64,000 nt of DNA, taken from the NCBI RefSeq assembly GCF_020382885.2, contig NC_058513.1, forward strand, positions 18,377,641 to 18,441,640, given 5' to 3'. The translations under genes and the position numbers were made by a program. This stretch comes from Scatophagus argus. Taxonomy: Eukaryota > Chordata > Actinopteri > Scatophagidae. Under the pieces are notes generated by a model. The model did no database searches. It was not told the DNA's origin and saw nothing but the letters and a program-made list of their open reading frames with translations. Shown piece by piece: positions 24,637 to 35,570 of this stretch. Within the stretch, counting starts at the first letter, position 1. Each line of letters opens with the position of its first letter.

Positions 24637-25513
24637 ACATGTTGTGCAATGAACCAGCCTCACTTTGGACTTCTTGGAAAACACAGTAAGGGGAGGAAAA
24701 CGCCTGAGCTGCTTTCACTGCAGCTGTTCGTTTCTCTCTCTGCAACATGCATTCACTGATGAACTTAAAGAGCTCCACGGCTCGTGCTGTCGGGGTCAGG
24801 GTGTCACGTGCACGCTTCTGTGTGCACGCTGAGCAGAGAGCTGGACATCAGTGGACACTCAGCCAGGGGTTTGACTCGTGTCCAGCTCGCCAGGACAGAG
24901 GCGGCAGCTGACAGAACGGGACGCTGGTATTTGAATATCCCAAACAAGCCCCTGTTCCTGAACTCACCACCACTTTAAATGCTCACAACTAATTCTATTA
25001 TTAGATTCCCGTTTTCTATCCCATAAGCGGCCACAAATGTACAGCCGACAAACGCTTAAACTTGACAGCTGCGGGTTGTCACGTCGCGTTGCCCTCCCGC
25101 ACCGAAACACGCATATTTGCAGCGCCGCACGCGACGCGGCTCTCGTTATTTACCTTGACTAACGTGCACGAGCCATATGCAACGAACTCGTGCAGAGTTC
25201 ACGATAAAGAGTTGCAGTGTCCTTGCGTGTCTCGTGACTGCTAAAGGCGCCCTGGGCTCAACATCCCTGCCCGTACGCTGCTAACAGCGTCAGTACGAGT
25301 GAGTACAGACAGCATCGTCTTACCAGGAACTGTGCAAAGGGGAAGATCTGAAACAGGAAATGCAACTGACCCTTGTAAACCATGTAACTTTAAAATGCAC
25401 CGGCCGTGCTCGAGCTGCGGCCGTGCATGTTGCAAGTCGTGCAGCAGTGATTGCACGTCGGTAGTTTTGCACGGATCGGTTTTGATGTTCTTACCTCCCT
25501 TTGGCTGAGACAT
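11003..25513 (-). CDS. map2k6: Dual-specificity MAP kinase kinase 6 (MKK6), 12 coding exons
   Basis: Activates p38 MAP kinases by phosphorylating the Thr-Gly-Tyr loop. Coding exons in transcript order: 25495-25513, 16964-17027, 16502-16550, 15809-15922, 15183-15302, 14362-14478, 14179-14230, 13525-13652, 12949-13026, 12130-12269, 11320-11365, 11003-11080. All junctions are AG/GT and phases agree, giving 1005 nt and 334 aa, the human MKK6 length. Visible landmarks: N-terminal p38-docking segment of basic then hydrophobic residues (8-19), glycine loop GRGAYG (60-65), catalytic Lys82, HRD 177-179, DFG 197-199, activation-loop sites Ser207 and Thr211 in SVAKT, and the C-terminal MAP3K-docking (DVD) region ending ILGD. 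Start: ATG with G at -3 inside a CpG-rich promoter. map2k3 is the closest alternative; the MSQ start, length and ILGD end favour map2k6. Intron 1 is 8.5 kb. Confidence 0.96.
11668..11765 (-). repeat. Interspersed repeat, 'ggctgcaactaacgatta' family, reverse copy
   Basis: Within map2k6 intron 11. Begins with ctgaaacgatcagtcc and carries the typical internal words for this fish repeat (ggctccagcttcttaaatgt, then ggctttttggactgttgg). I recognise the family from many teleost genomes but do not know its formal class. Boundaries approximate. Confidence 0.6.
12019..12057. repeat. (GT)n microsatellite in map2k6 intron 10
   Basis: GT units with one ATG interruption. On the transcript strand this is a CA tract starting about 73 bases after the exon 10 donor. 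Confidence 0.93.
13096..13115. repeat. (CA)10 microsatellite in map2k6 intron 8
   Basis: Reads as a TG tract on the transcript strand, about 70 bases upstream of the exon 9 acceptor. Confidence 0.9.
15655..15775 (+). repeat. Interspersed repeat fragment abutting map2k6 exon 4
   Basis: Contains ccttcaaccttcaaag and gagcccaagtggacattcgt, words I recognise from a widespread fish repeat (the 'gagtccaagtggacgtttgtg' type). It lies in intron 4 and ends about 35 bases from the exon 4 splice donor. Boundaries and class uncertain. Confidence 0.4.
16559..16642. repeat. Compound (CA)/(CG) microsatellite at map2k6 exon 3 acceptor
   Basis: Eighty-four bases of alternating purine-pyrimidine, mostly CA with CG blocks. 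On the transcript strand it is a TG/CG tract followed by five T, then CAG and exon 3. It therefore takes most of the place of the polypyrimidine tract. The CG-containing core is also prone to Z-DNA. Confidence 0.95.
17085..17130 (-). repeat. Short fragment, 'ggctgcaactaacgatta' family
   Basis: gactaatcgatcaatcaaca is typical of the reverse copy of this family. In map2k6 intron 1. Confidence 0.35.
17228..17345 (+). repeat. Interspersed repeat, 'ggctgcaactaacgatta' family
   Basis: Starts gggctgcagctaacagctg and continues with tgctgattattttctcaag, matching the remembered family consensus with scattered changes. In map2k6 intron 1. Confidence 0.6.
18072..18094. repeat. (TG)n microsatellite
   Basis: About eleven TG units in map2k6 intron 1. 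Confidence 0.92.
20278..20345 (-). repeat. Interspersed repeat, 'ggctgcaactaacgatta' family, reverse copy
   Basis: ctgaaacaattagccaatga and tgtcatttcgataattcagt match the reverse orientation of the family. In map2k6 intron 1. Confidence 0.5.
20571..20619. repeat. (CA)n microsatellite
   Basis: CA tract with two CTCA interruptions in map2k6 intron 1. Confidence 0.92.
23544..23586. repeat. 10-bp GC-rich tandem repeat
   Basis: Three exact copies of acggctcggc (23551-23580) flanked by partial copies, inside a locally GC-rich part of map2k6 intron 1 (about 23460-23590). Confidence 0.85.
24005..24050 (+). repeat. Repeat fragment shared with 28985-29340
   Basis: caacaagctgaaaacacaa followed by a diverged segment closely resembles 28997-29040, so both appear to be copies of one dispersed element. 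Confidence 0.4.
24150..24245 (+). repeat. Interspersed repeat, 'ggctgcaactaacgatta' family, diverged
   Basis: tgctgattatttgctcaatt and the following tagaaaacagtgaaaa match the family middle. In map2k6 intron 1. Confidence 0.45.
24591..24632. repeat. (TG)n microsatellite
   Basis: About 20 TG units with a single TATG interruption, in map2k6 intron 1. Confidence 0.95.
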
Positions 25514-25960
25514 TTCCCCTTTGCTTTGATGAGGGGGAGGGGAAGCACAAAAGACTTTGCCTTCTTTCTCACTCCCTCCCTCCATCGCCCTCGCACTGGA
25601 GCTTCAGCGGCTTGCTTTGCAACGAAGATGCAAAATACAAGCCTCGATCTTCATGCACTTGGAGCCTTTTTGCGTCCGAGGCGTGCGTGTCCGTGCGGGG
25701 AGCGATCTGCCAAATGCACAGCCCCGCAGGCGTCGGGAAAACCGCTAATTCTGCAATTGCACTGCAAAGAATTCTCCGCAGCACTTACATGATGGGCCAA
25801 GGCTGGCAGCTGAAAGCTCCTAACTTGGATCAGTGTGAGCCCCTGCGAGAGAATGTTCTTCCTGCTTGGAGCGCAGGGGACGCTGGGAAATGTAGTCCTG
25901 GCAGGGAGCGCGCGTTCAGGCGCACGAGTGCTGCTTGTGATTGAACTGGAGCTTTAAGCC
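25075..25960 (-). promoter_or_regulatory. CpG-rich promoter region of map2k6
   Basis: CpG density is clearly higher here than in the flanking introns or intergenic DNA (for example around 25115-25140 and 25670-25735). It spans the start codon at 25513, which fits a CpG-island promoter with a short 5' UTR above 25513. No clear TATA box. The transcription start is not resolved. Confidence 0.6.
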
Positions 25961-25989
25961 GGAGGGTGGAACGCAGTGAGTCCGTCCAC

Positions 25990-26250
25990 TCAGCTCCTGT
26001 ACTCAGATCTGGTTTTTGAAGCGCTTCTTCTTGTACTTTTCATACTTCAGTGCATTTAATGTCAGCTACATTTGACTTTTGCTCAGCTGGTCGTCACGTG
26101 TCTGAGTTTCACTTTAATCCAGTGGTGGAAACGCAGTAAGTACATCACATCAAGTAGAAGTTTTCACAAGTATTTTTTACTAGATGCTACTTGTACTTAG
26201 GTAAATTATCAGAGTATTTCTTCCACCTAAGCTGTGATATTTTAGCAGGA
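25990..26250 (+). repeat. Interspersed repeat, 'agtggtggaaagtaactaag' family
   Basis: cagtggtggaaacgcagtaa and acttgtacttaggtaaatta are hallmarks of a very common fish element. Upstream bases contain further related words. It lies just upstream of the map2k6 promoter. Class not known to me; boundaries approximate. Confidence 0.55.
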
Positions 26251-26530
26251 GATTTTTATCCTCGTATGACTTTGGACACTTTTTACTGCTCTGTTCTCAC
26301 CTGACGCTTAAAGTCCACTTCACTCCGTTTATCTCCTCATTAGCTTCTCCTCAGTGACTGAAGCACATTTTGACTCTGCTTACACGTTTATCGTCTAATT
26401 CAAAGTACGTTCAAATTGCAGGACTTTGGCTTGTAATACAGTATATTTGCAGGTTGGTAGTCTGCTTTTCCTGAAGAAAAATAATTTATTGTCATTCTGT
26501 GATTTTTACTGTTCTGTCTCCAGGAGCAGG

Positions 26531-26563
26531 TCCTCCTCCTCCTCCTCCTCCTCCTCCTCCTCC
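26531..26563. repeat. (TCC)11 microsatellite
   Basis: Eleven uninterrupted TCC units between map2k6 and the btbd17 3' end. Confidence 0.95.
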
Positions 26564-26760
26564 GCTGCTCTTCTTCGCTCTATTCAAAGGCCTTATGTGG
26601 TCATTTTTTCCTCACCTGGACCAGCAGTGTGGGTTCAGCGGTGGTCACGGGTGTCACATCAGACTTTAAACACTTCGTCATTATGTGCCGCTTAAAGAAA
26701 TTAACTCAGGCAAAAGATGTGAAATGGCATCAGTTTACTTTTAAAACTTTAGTAAGAATC

Positions 26761-26766
26761 TTTATT
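26761..26766 (-). terminator. Poly(A) signal for btbd17
   Basis: Reverse-strand AATAAA about 990 bases beyond the btbd17 stop. 26767-27757 would then be 3' UTR; I see no other exon in it. Confidence 0.5.
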
Positions 26767-27757
26767 AAGAGGTGACACTGATTAATGCATCAGTCAGTAC
26801 AGGTAACGACTCCTACGACATTAATGAGCTAATCACAAGCTACAGCTACTGCGAAGGTTTTGTACACTAATGATGTCTACAGTAAAAGTAAAAATGTACC
26901 TGTTGGAGCACCTGAGGTTCAACAGGATGAACATGCGACGCCCAGTAAGCGCTGATTTAGTGACCTGCAGGTCAAAAATCTTATTCAGGCTAAAACAAAT
27001 TGATTCCATCTTGGTCACATGCAACTATTTTTAAAACACTCTTAGCAACTTTTTTTTGTACCCTAAATCTGCAAATCACCAAATTGGAGCTTACTGGGCG
27101 ATGAATGATGACTGTGACCCCTTAACTGTAAATGGGGTTTAATAGCACCAATGTTTAAGAACAACACAAAGAGAGCGTGGCGGGAACCGCCCCTCAGGCG
27201 TCCCGGACGAAGCTGGTGATATTCTCTGTTTTTCTTACAGTCGACAAATCACATGAAAAGACCAAAACTAAAAATCTGTTAGCCTGTCAAGGTATTTTCT
27301 GACTTCCTGTCTGTGGCTCTCAGCTCCAAGCCCATTGGCTCCTACTGAAGACATGAATGTTTTTCAAAAACCTTTGAGAAATAAGATTGTTTAAATGTTT
27401 TAATTACAGCTCAGTAATTTACTAAAGTTCACAGTAGTATCTGTCAAGCAGACAAGAGGGAAAAGTACATGTGATGGGGACTTTTTTCAGGTGTTGCTGA
27501 GTCCACATTTGGTGCCTAAGATGCAGAACAGCACCGGACTTATCCTTCAAGAGACGAGTTTCATCGTGATTTTAACCTCAGCTTGATTCATGAAATGCTC
27601 TCAGACAGTCATGAGTCAGGCTTTGGCGTGTTTTGAGACAAGACGAACGGTCCAAACATCACACACGAGGAGGATTCAGATCCACGCCCCCATGATGTGG
27701 TATGAGTGAGATGTCGCTTCAGAGGGTCGCATTGAGCATGGTGAGGTCTGGTGGGGG

Positions 27758-30700
27758 TCAGTTCTTGGTAGTGATGAGGGTTTGGTACAACGGCTTCACC
27801 ACAATATGGAGAAAGAGGGAGCTGTCGATGAGGTATTCAGACGTCCGGCGGTGCAGGTCGGCTTCGGCCAAGAAATCGCCATTTTCCTCTGTGCTCTGGT
27901 GGAAGTTGTAAACGTGTTTCACCACGACTTTCCCCTGCTGCTGAGCCATCACCAGCACCGTCTTCTGGAAGTTCACCCCCGCAAAATCCGCGCTGGATGT
28001 GGCCGGCGTGATGATGATGCGAGGACGCCCTCCCTCCACACGTGTCGGCTGCATGGCGCCCGTCTCCGTGTACATCGGCCTCATGCTGAGGGGTAACCAG
28101 CGTGGCGAGAACAGAGCGTTCCAGGTCACTCGCTTAGTGGCGTCGTGGCCGCTAGGCCCCAGCTGGATCTGGAAGCTGATGCTGCGGTCGTCTCGCGTGG
28201 GGTTGCTGATGATCCAAGGTGACCCCCACATTGGCGACAGGTAGTTCCTGGGCATGAAGAGGCTGCAGTTCACGTCAAAGTATTTGGCCATGTGCAGCGG
28301 CGATGCGGAGTGAAACTGGTAGGACATGTAGAGCAGGTCGCGCACCGACTCCTGATAGCGAGCCAGGACTGATGACTGGGTCTGCAGGCGGAAGAGCTCC
28401 CGTGGTGGCATCATGGCGTAACGCACAGCTCTCAAAGCGTTCTCCGCTGTCAGGCCGTCCGGCTCGTTCTGAATAATCCAGGCCTCCAGTGCTGCAAAGA
28501 GCTCCATCTCACTCTGCAGGATGAGGTCTGAGCGCTGCAGCAGGGACATGAGCAGCTGGCTGCTGATGGTCACCCACTCTCCGCTCTGCAGCACCGAGGA
28601 CAGGTTCCAGGCCATATACTGAAGACAGCTGTCCCTCAGGGTCAGGTCCTCGGCCTGCAGGGCGTATTCATACCAGCCCGCCACGTGGCCTGAGGAGGAG
28701 TCCCGTGCCAGGTTCTGGGTCATGTACTGGGTGATGCCCTGCTGCAGACCCGTCACTTGATACTTTGTGGCCAGCTTGTGTAAAGGTGTGGCCTGGTCCA
28801 AACGCAGAGAAATCTCTCCACAGTACAGATACCTGCTCAGAGAGAGGAAGTAGAGGTTGGATCTAAGAGTACAAGAAGCACAACATGTCTTTTATTTTTC
28901 TGTAAAATGAAAACCTGAAAAGATAGATGACCACTTAGCTCGAAACGACTGTTCCATTAATGTTTTTCAAAGCTGCAATAACTTGTGTCTGACCACAACA
29001 AGCTGAAAACACAAACCTGGTACACCTTATCACTACAGAAAGCTGCCATGGCTCAAATGTTTACACATACAGCAACGCTATCATCCCACTGGAGTGGAGT
29101 TCTAGCTCTGTTTTGGTCTCCACCATCTCCAGAGGAAAAACATCTGGCTCTTCAGCTGCTGAATTCTCCGCTGTGATACAGTGATTAGAGCTACAGCTGT
29201 CTGCAGCTTCTGGAAAACACCGTAAGGCTGAGCCACACACCACATGTGCCGTAAAAGCAAAGCGATGAGCCAAAAGAGGCAAAAACGACTTTGCAGAATT
29301 GCAGACTTCGGTCATAACAGTTTGTCAGTCAACTCTATTGAAATTACACATTTGATTTGTTGTTAATTTGGGAGAGGAATCCCTCTTCCTCTTCTGACCT
29401 CCACTTCACAGGTTTATTCGGGGGGAGTTTTTCCTCACTTGACTGGAGGGTCTGAGGACCCAGTACCCAGTACTGATTGTGAAGCCTAGTGAGGGACTGA
29501 TTTGAACAAAAATGACTTGACATGAAAATATTGACAAATGTCAATCATTTTTCTGTTTTTGTCTGTCATTAACCCCAAAGTAGCTGCTTACAAACTGTTA
29601 CGGGTGAAAAACCTTTTTCATTTTGGCCCTCCAGTTTACGGAGCCAACAGGAAGATTTTCTGGAAAGAGATGGAACATTTTTCTGGCAGGCCTCCTGTGG
29701 TTCAGGTTTTGATCAACGTCTTCTGTGATAAAAATAGATTTTGCTATTGACTGCTGTTGCGGCACACAGGCTCCACGTTGCCTTACTGCTTCACCACAGG
29801 AGCTGCTGTTGAGCAACCCGGCAGCTCCCTGACTGATCAGTTTGCTTTGTGTTGAACTCATCATTGATTCTCAGCTTTAGGGCTGCAGTTGCACGAGTCG
29901 CCCCTCTAGGGGGCGTGATAACTCAATCAAATGGGGAAAAGCTGCAGCTTGATGTGACCCTAAGGACACGCCTCCCTCACATTGTGATGAAGGTGTACGA
30001 TCACCTGATGAACTTGTCAAACGCAGCAGCGCAGTCAGAGCTCTCCTTCAGGACCAGCATGCTGCTGCTGTTGCGGCCCAGCAGCATCTCCTCGAACACG
30101 GGGCTCTGCAGCGAGAGCACCAGCGAGTGGGCCTGGATCAGCTTCACCTCATCCGCGCTGGGAGTCTCCACCCTGAGGGACACGTCGCTGCCGTTCCCCT
30201 GAGCCAGCAGGGCCTCCAGACGCTGCACCAGGGCCAGGGAGTGGCTGATGGTGTCCCCGCCGCCGACACCTCCTTCCTGGGCCCCGTCGACTCTCAGCAC
30301 GCCTGGGGGAGGAAGACAGCTTATGAGATGGGAGTCGGTTTGCTGCAAGAAGGCCCCTAAGGATGTAAAAGATGACTTCAAGCAGGATGAAAAGCTGACT
30401 TTCTCAGGGAGACGCACAGAGGTTGCATGTCAGTTATTTGTGGGGGCAGATAGCAGGTCAGCATCTTCCAAATCCATGCCATTGATCAGTCCAGCTGCAC
30501 TCGCTGTCAGGATAATGAGGGATTGTGGGTCACGTTTAATTAAAGCTTTGTCTCAGCTGAGGCGGTTGCAGCACACCACCCCTCCTCCACCTCCTCCTCT
30601 CCTCTGCAGACCACACTGATCCTGTAACTGCCGGGATGTGAGCCTTAGCCAAGTGCAGTTCCTCTTTCTGATTCATGATAAATAATTGGCACTTCCTTTC

Positions 30701-31586
30701 CCCCTCATAAAAACAGAACTTACTGAATGTTACTCTGAATTTTTCTAAATTTTAATACTGACATTTTTGTTAGCTATTACAGCCTGAGGTGGAGGAGGGA
30801 ACCACATCGTTTAAAAGTAAAGTAAACGTACTGATAAAACACACAAAAAGCCCTGCAGTGAAAATGTTACTTAACTGAATGTAAGCAGGAATAATCAGGA
30901 AAATGTACTTCAGGTACTCAAACGTGTCCCCTGTGACTGTTGGCCTGCAGCTAATGATTCTTTTCATTCTGGATTCTGCTAATTATTTTCTCTTTTACAA
31001 ACTAAAAATTCAGAAAACAGTTAAACTATCAAAACAGTTGCCAGTTGATTTTTTGTCAGTGAACTGATAATTGACAACTGCCAATTCAGCAGAACTCGAA
31101 TAAACTGTTGGGTGCTTCCATTTAAAGCAAATCATCATATTTGATCAACTCTGCATCTGTAGTGTGGTGAACGAACGAACTGAAGACAGTCCTCTGCCGT
31201 GACACCGTCCTCTCCTCTGTTACGGACGTCCCTTCCCTGGCTGTAACTTTCATACGGCCCCTTATTGCATTTCTTTGGTAGAAAGTTATTAAAGTTAAAG
31301 TTATTCACAGTGGATATTAGTTTCTGTAATTTGGGTGAACCAATCTTTTAAATGCACTCCTGAAAAATGACACATTTATTTCCATAATTATGGTCATTAG
31401 TTCATCATTTCAAATCAAACACTCAGTAAATTCTTAAACATGTCTCAAATTAAAACCAGGTCACAGTACAAATTATTCAGTAAAACGCCATCCCGCTGAG
31501 TGACGTCTGAGCTTACCTGCGGCGGCCGCCCCGACGTGCCGGCAGAGAGCCAAGCACAGCTGGATTTGGACGACTTGTTTCAGCAT
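27758..31586 (-). CDS. btbd17: BTB/POZ domain-containing protein 17
   Basis: Exons in transcript order: 31517-31586 (signal peptide), 30005-30302, 27758-28832. The junctions are phase 1 and phase 2 with AG/GT signals, giving 1443 nt and 480 aa, close to the human protein. Residues 1-23 form a hydrophobic leader ending AAA, so the product should enter the secretory pathway. The BTB fold covers roughly residues 60-165, with N-glycosylation sequons at NGS (60-62) and NSS (101-103). It is followed by a BACK region (about 170-270) and a family-specific C-terminal part. Related to galectin-3-binding protein; the molecular function is poorly known. The start ATG has A at -3. The neighbour gpr142 lies downstream on the opposite strand, as in human. 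Confidence 0.95.
28985..29340. repeat. Interspersed repeat in btbd17 intron 2
   Basis: Contains gtctccaccatctccagagg and catctggctcttcagctgct, which match a fish repeat I recognise. Its beginning is shared with 24005-24050. Class unknown; boundaries approximate. Confidence 0.45.
29362..29512 (+). repeat. Interspersed repeat in btbd17 intron 2
   Basis: gggggagtttttcctcactt, then gactggagggtctgaggacc, then a gattgtgaagcc motif: the order found in a widespread teleost element whose full copies end in ttgaattgaa. Here that tail is missing. Confidence 0.55.
30790..30930. repeat. Interspersed repeat fragment, 'agtggtggaaagtaactaag' family
   Basis: Stacked words such as agtaaagtaaacgtactg and aaatgtacttcaggtactca fit the family internal region, diverged. 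In btbd17 intron 1. Confidence 0.35.
30940..31085 (+). repeat. Interspersed repeat, 'ggctgcaactaacgatta' family, diverged
   Basis: ggcctgcagctaatgattct then gctaattattttctctttta match the family start and middle. In btbd17 intron 1. Confidence 0.5.
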
Positions 31587-31676
31587 CTTTTCTCAGTGTT
31601 CCTCCGTCACTGCGTCTGATGTCTCAGTCTGGGTCTGAATGTGGGACAGGGGTTCTCCTCGCCACATCCGGCCCAC

Positions 31677-31702
31677 CACACACACACACACACACACACA
31701 CA
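31677..31702. repeat. (CA)13 microsatellite upstream of btbd17
   Basis: Pure CA tract about 90 bases upstream of the btbd17 start codon, probably within its promoter or 5' UTR. Confidence 0.95.
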
Positions 31703-32550
31703 GAACCTCATCGATTGGTGGGTGGAAACAGGCCTGGTTTGTTTCCATGACTACCACTTTGACTCTGACTTTCCTGTCCTTGGGTATTAACGCTTGCTGA
31801 GCCACATTGATTGAATGGGGAGGCCGCGGGGACTCTCAGACAGCTGTGGACTGGGAGGGTGAGGAACAGCTGGTGTGTTCAGGGTCTGACTGACTAAAAA
31901 CATTCTTATTTTATCAAACTTCAGGTCAGGTGAGAGTCTTTATCCCTGGTTTGATTTGAACACTCTCAGCTGTTACGATCAATGCTGTCTGCAAGCACTG
32001 AAGCAGAAGTATTTAGGCAGCAGTTACAGACGCCACATGCAGTTATTTGTGTCAGTGTGTTCACCCAATTCAGCCCATGTGTGTGACGATTCATTCACAG
32101 CTTCGGGCTACAGCACGCTTCATCGAGGGGGTGTGAGGGTAAGTTATGCCATCAATATTCTCTTTTAAACATTTGGAAAGTGAAACTGAATTCCAAGCTC
32201 GTTTCAAGACTAAAGCCAGCAGTAAAGACTCTGATATCCATCACGTTTATGATCTGTTTGACTTCTCAGTGTTGTTGAGTCGATTGTGATCCAACTGAAC
32301 AAGTTCTTTATCCCAGTCTGAGTCTGGGCAGAAAGGTTGTCTGTTTGTCTGCATGGTAGCCCACAGGTTCACCCAGTGGCCTCCAGTGTGCACATAACTT
32401 GGACTTTTCTCACTCTTTATATTCCTATAGTGGGGTGGGGGGGTCACCTCCAGGAATTACACTGCCTGCACCCTCTGCCAGAACAAGGCAAAGAAGTGAA
32501 TGTAATTTCATTTTTGCCCCTCACAGGTTTGTAAAATTACGTTTAATCAG

Positions 32551-32592
32551 AATCAGAATTCCTTTATTCTAATAAATAGAGGAATTCTGATT
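32551..32592. repeat. Perfect 13-bp inverted repeat with fish repeat-end motif
   Basis: Left arm aatcagaattcct (32551-32563) and right arm aggaattctgatt (32580-32592) are exact reverse complements around a 16-base AT-rich loop. The word aatcagaatcagaattcc is typical of one end of a common teleost repeat, so this may be two such ends head to head. Confidence 0.6.
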
Positions 32593-34014
32593 TAATGCAT
32601 TTTAGCTGGAGCTGCTTTATACAAAAAACATTGTCCCTATAAACACTCAAGATGAATAAAATTTAAATGATCTGCTTGACTAAATACAACTAGAAGTTAG
32701 AAGTACTTTGGGTGAACTCACCCTTTAATATTCTGTGATTTTACTGGATAACATCCATGCCTGTGTAACCGCAGCAGCAGGCCATAATCTGCAGACTGCA
32801 CTCAATCAGTCGCCCACTGTGAAAGTTGTGTTTACACGGTGTGTCCACTAGAGGGCAGATAAGCTGCATCTCACCAGCAGTCAGGACTCAAACCGTGTTC
32901 GACAGGATGCAGCGCTCGACTCTGAGCAGACTCGATGGAGAGAAACGCAAAGAAATGTTAAAATAAAAACGAAACAAAATAATCTGTAAACTTCACCTGC
33001 TGAGGTGAGTGAACAACAGACAATAAATGCATTAAAACACACATAAACCAGTGAGTTCAAACCCTTAAAAAGTGCTTCACAGTAGAAGACAAAAATGTTT
33101 AAAAATGTACCAAACTGTACTGTATTTCTTCCTGATTTTTATTTCTAAATTCATTTATTTTTGAAAAACAACAACGAGCATGACATTTGTGATTTTGCTC
33201 CTACGCTTCAGAGGAAGCCTTCCTGCACACTCCCACATCCTTACAGTTTGAAATCTTTATCTGTGATAATCTGAAGCCTCAGTCCTCCCGTTAACGTGAG
33301 GTAATTCTGTAACCATTTGTGCTTGTTTCTTTTACTAAAAGCAGTCAAATTCAGGTCTTAATTGAGTGAATAATGCAGCATCTGTGCCAGTTAGAGTCAC
33401 TGCTTTGGTATGATTTGAGAAAATCCTGAGGAAATGTGATATCAGTCAAGAAGATAAGCCAGATGAGCTCAGAGTTGCAGGCTCTGCAGTTACCATGAGA
33501 GCAAGTTGCAAGCAGCCTGACAGTCCTGCGAGTGACAAGCTGTGTTTTCTCTTCCAAGCGCTTTTATTGTTGCTGCTGCTGTTGCAAGGACAACCGGAGT
33601 GCTTTCTGTTGCTCTCAGAGTAGCCTTCATTTAACCAGCAAGTTTTCATACGTGGTGGCTTAAATTCTGCCTAAAGAATAGAGAAAAAAAATAGAGTTGA
33701 AGTGTACGTAAATAAATAGACATAAATACAAAGAGAAAGAAAACATCTGCCAACTTTGGTTGCATTCAAAAGACGTATTTGAGGAATAAAATCTGTGTTT
33801 CAGAGACGTGCAGACTTTAAAGAACAAAAAAGCATCACTGAAGGATGAAGGATTAAACACAATGAATCAGAAATGAAGGTTGTGAGATTTTCCAGCCTGT
33901 CACAGACAGGCTGAGCAGAGATAAGATGGCAGAGTTTGTCTGGAGAGCCGCTCATGTTTCAGCCACTGAGACTCTTATAGCTTGAAAGCTGCACAGAGTG
34001 ACAGTTTGGAGGTT

Positions 34015-34143
34015 ATGGCGGCCGTCCAGGCTGAGGCGACCTGCGAGGCGAGCTCTGCCTCAGCATCAGGTTATCTCGCTGCAGCAGCTCCATTAGCTGC
34101 AGAGGACGATTTGTCTTCCCCTCGTTTCCGAGGGATGAGCTGA
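34015..34143 (+). other. Small Ala-rich open frame starting ATGGCGGCC
   Basis: Forty-two codons, Ala/Ser-rich, with a start context (GTTATGG) that is reasonable for translation. The reverse strand is also open over 34013-34276 (87 codons). ATGGCGGC is also a YY1 site, so a promoter or first exon of an unannotated transcript is possible. No family recognised and no downstream exon found. Confidence 0.15.
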
Positions 34144-35569
34144 ATGCAGGCGGAGAGAAACTGACTGTGAATCTGGGTTGGGCTGCAGGTGGATTCTGCA
34201 GGTGTAAAATTGGCTGATTGAGTTTTTCGTCATCTAAATAAGTGAGATGCATACAAATTTGTGGTTTAGCTTCCATTTCTGAAATGATTTCAGGTATGAA
34301 ACTTTTCTATCTCCAGCATGAAAGAGAATTTTAAACGCACACATTTTCCCTTAACTTGTCAATCGCTCACAACTCTCCTTCACAAACTACATGTAAATTC
34401 CACCCATGGTTTAAAAGATAAAACCGTTTTAGTTTCAGTTGTTCTTTATTTGTCATGTTATGTTCAAATCAATGAGCTTCGTTAATTTTTTTGTCTTTTC
34501 TTCACAACGGGTAGTTTTTAGTCCTACGCCCTCATCGATGAGCTCCTTTAATGCCGCTTTATCAGGTATTTCAAACCATGCAAACATTTATATCTTGTAA
34601 ATCAAAAGTAGGCCAACAACATGCTTTAAATGATATTTTCTTAAATCTTATGAAGAGAAACTTCACAGGCAAAACATTTTCAGTACCAAAAGCATGTTTA
34701 CTTCACAGATAATCCCCAGCAGTGATGCTTTCAGCCTTCAGTGCTTCAGTGGTGGGAAGCAGCCGACGCGTCATTTTAGCTGCTGACTCCTGATGTTTCA
34801 TCTGGCCGTGTGTGTGAGACCCGTCTCACCTCCACACTGGACAAAAAAGCCACCCACACCCACTGGCTGTATACAACATCTGGCTGTGGTGTTCAGGGGG
34901 AAAGAGTACAATCAGTGTTCGTTCCACTGACTTGTGAAGGTGCTGCCTCAGTGACACACACTGGGCTTTCTAAGGTCATTCGTGCCCATAAAAGGAAAAT
35001 TTCTGTCAACCGTGTTGATGAATATCAACTGCTGCATTACATTCATGAAGCAGAAACATTAAGCGTAACCTCTCGAGTCCGGCTTGATCCTCATTTGTTC
35101 CCTCAGCATCATCTGTCTAGCAGGTCCGATCAATAATGAGTCATGCCTGAGCGTGATGGTCGACCTCTGAGGTTCATTATTTGCCTGAGTGACCCCTGCT
35201 GCAGCGTAAAGTCAGACGCATAACATGATGTCAAATAAACACATCAAATGATGTGCAGCTGCAGGGTGAACGAAGCCAAATTGAGCTCACGCAGGCCGCA
35301 GGTTTGCAAATGGTTTGTCAACAAAAGGAACTGACGGATGAATTAGTTCTTCAAATCTGCTCCTTTAATGTGCTGTTTGCTTTGGAGCTTTGCTATCGTC
35401 AACAATTTGCAGTTATGAGACGCGCTGTCTCAAAGGGTTTAGCTAAATCAGGGACACATTCGTCTTCCACAAAACAACAACTCGGCTTCCAGAGACACTG
35501 ATCTTACTGATTTCCTCGTAATTGTGTTAGTTTCAGCTGCTGTTAGGAATACATACATGAAATCAGGAA

Positions 35570-35570
<1 letters not shown>

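Larger units (their letters stand above)
31587..35570. other. Intergenic, btbd17 upstream region
   Basis: The btbd17 promoter and 5' UTR should lie just above 31586, but no core element stands out. A (CA)13 tract is at 31677-31702. A palindromic repeat fragment is at 32551-32592. An ATGGCGGCC-type small frame is at 34015-34143. No exon of kif19 or another gene was recognised. Confidence 0.5.

Noticed and set aside
25451-25944. Overlapping frames of 113 and 147 codons upstream of map2k6
   Set aside because: Lie in the CpG-rich promoter, where stops are rare; no homology.
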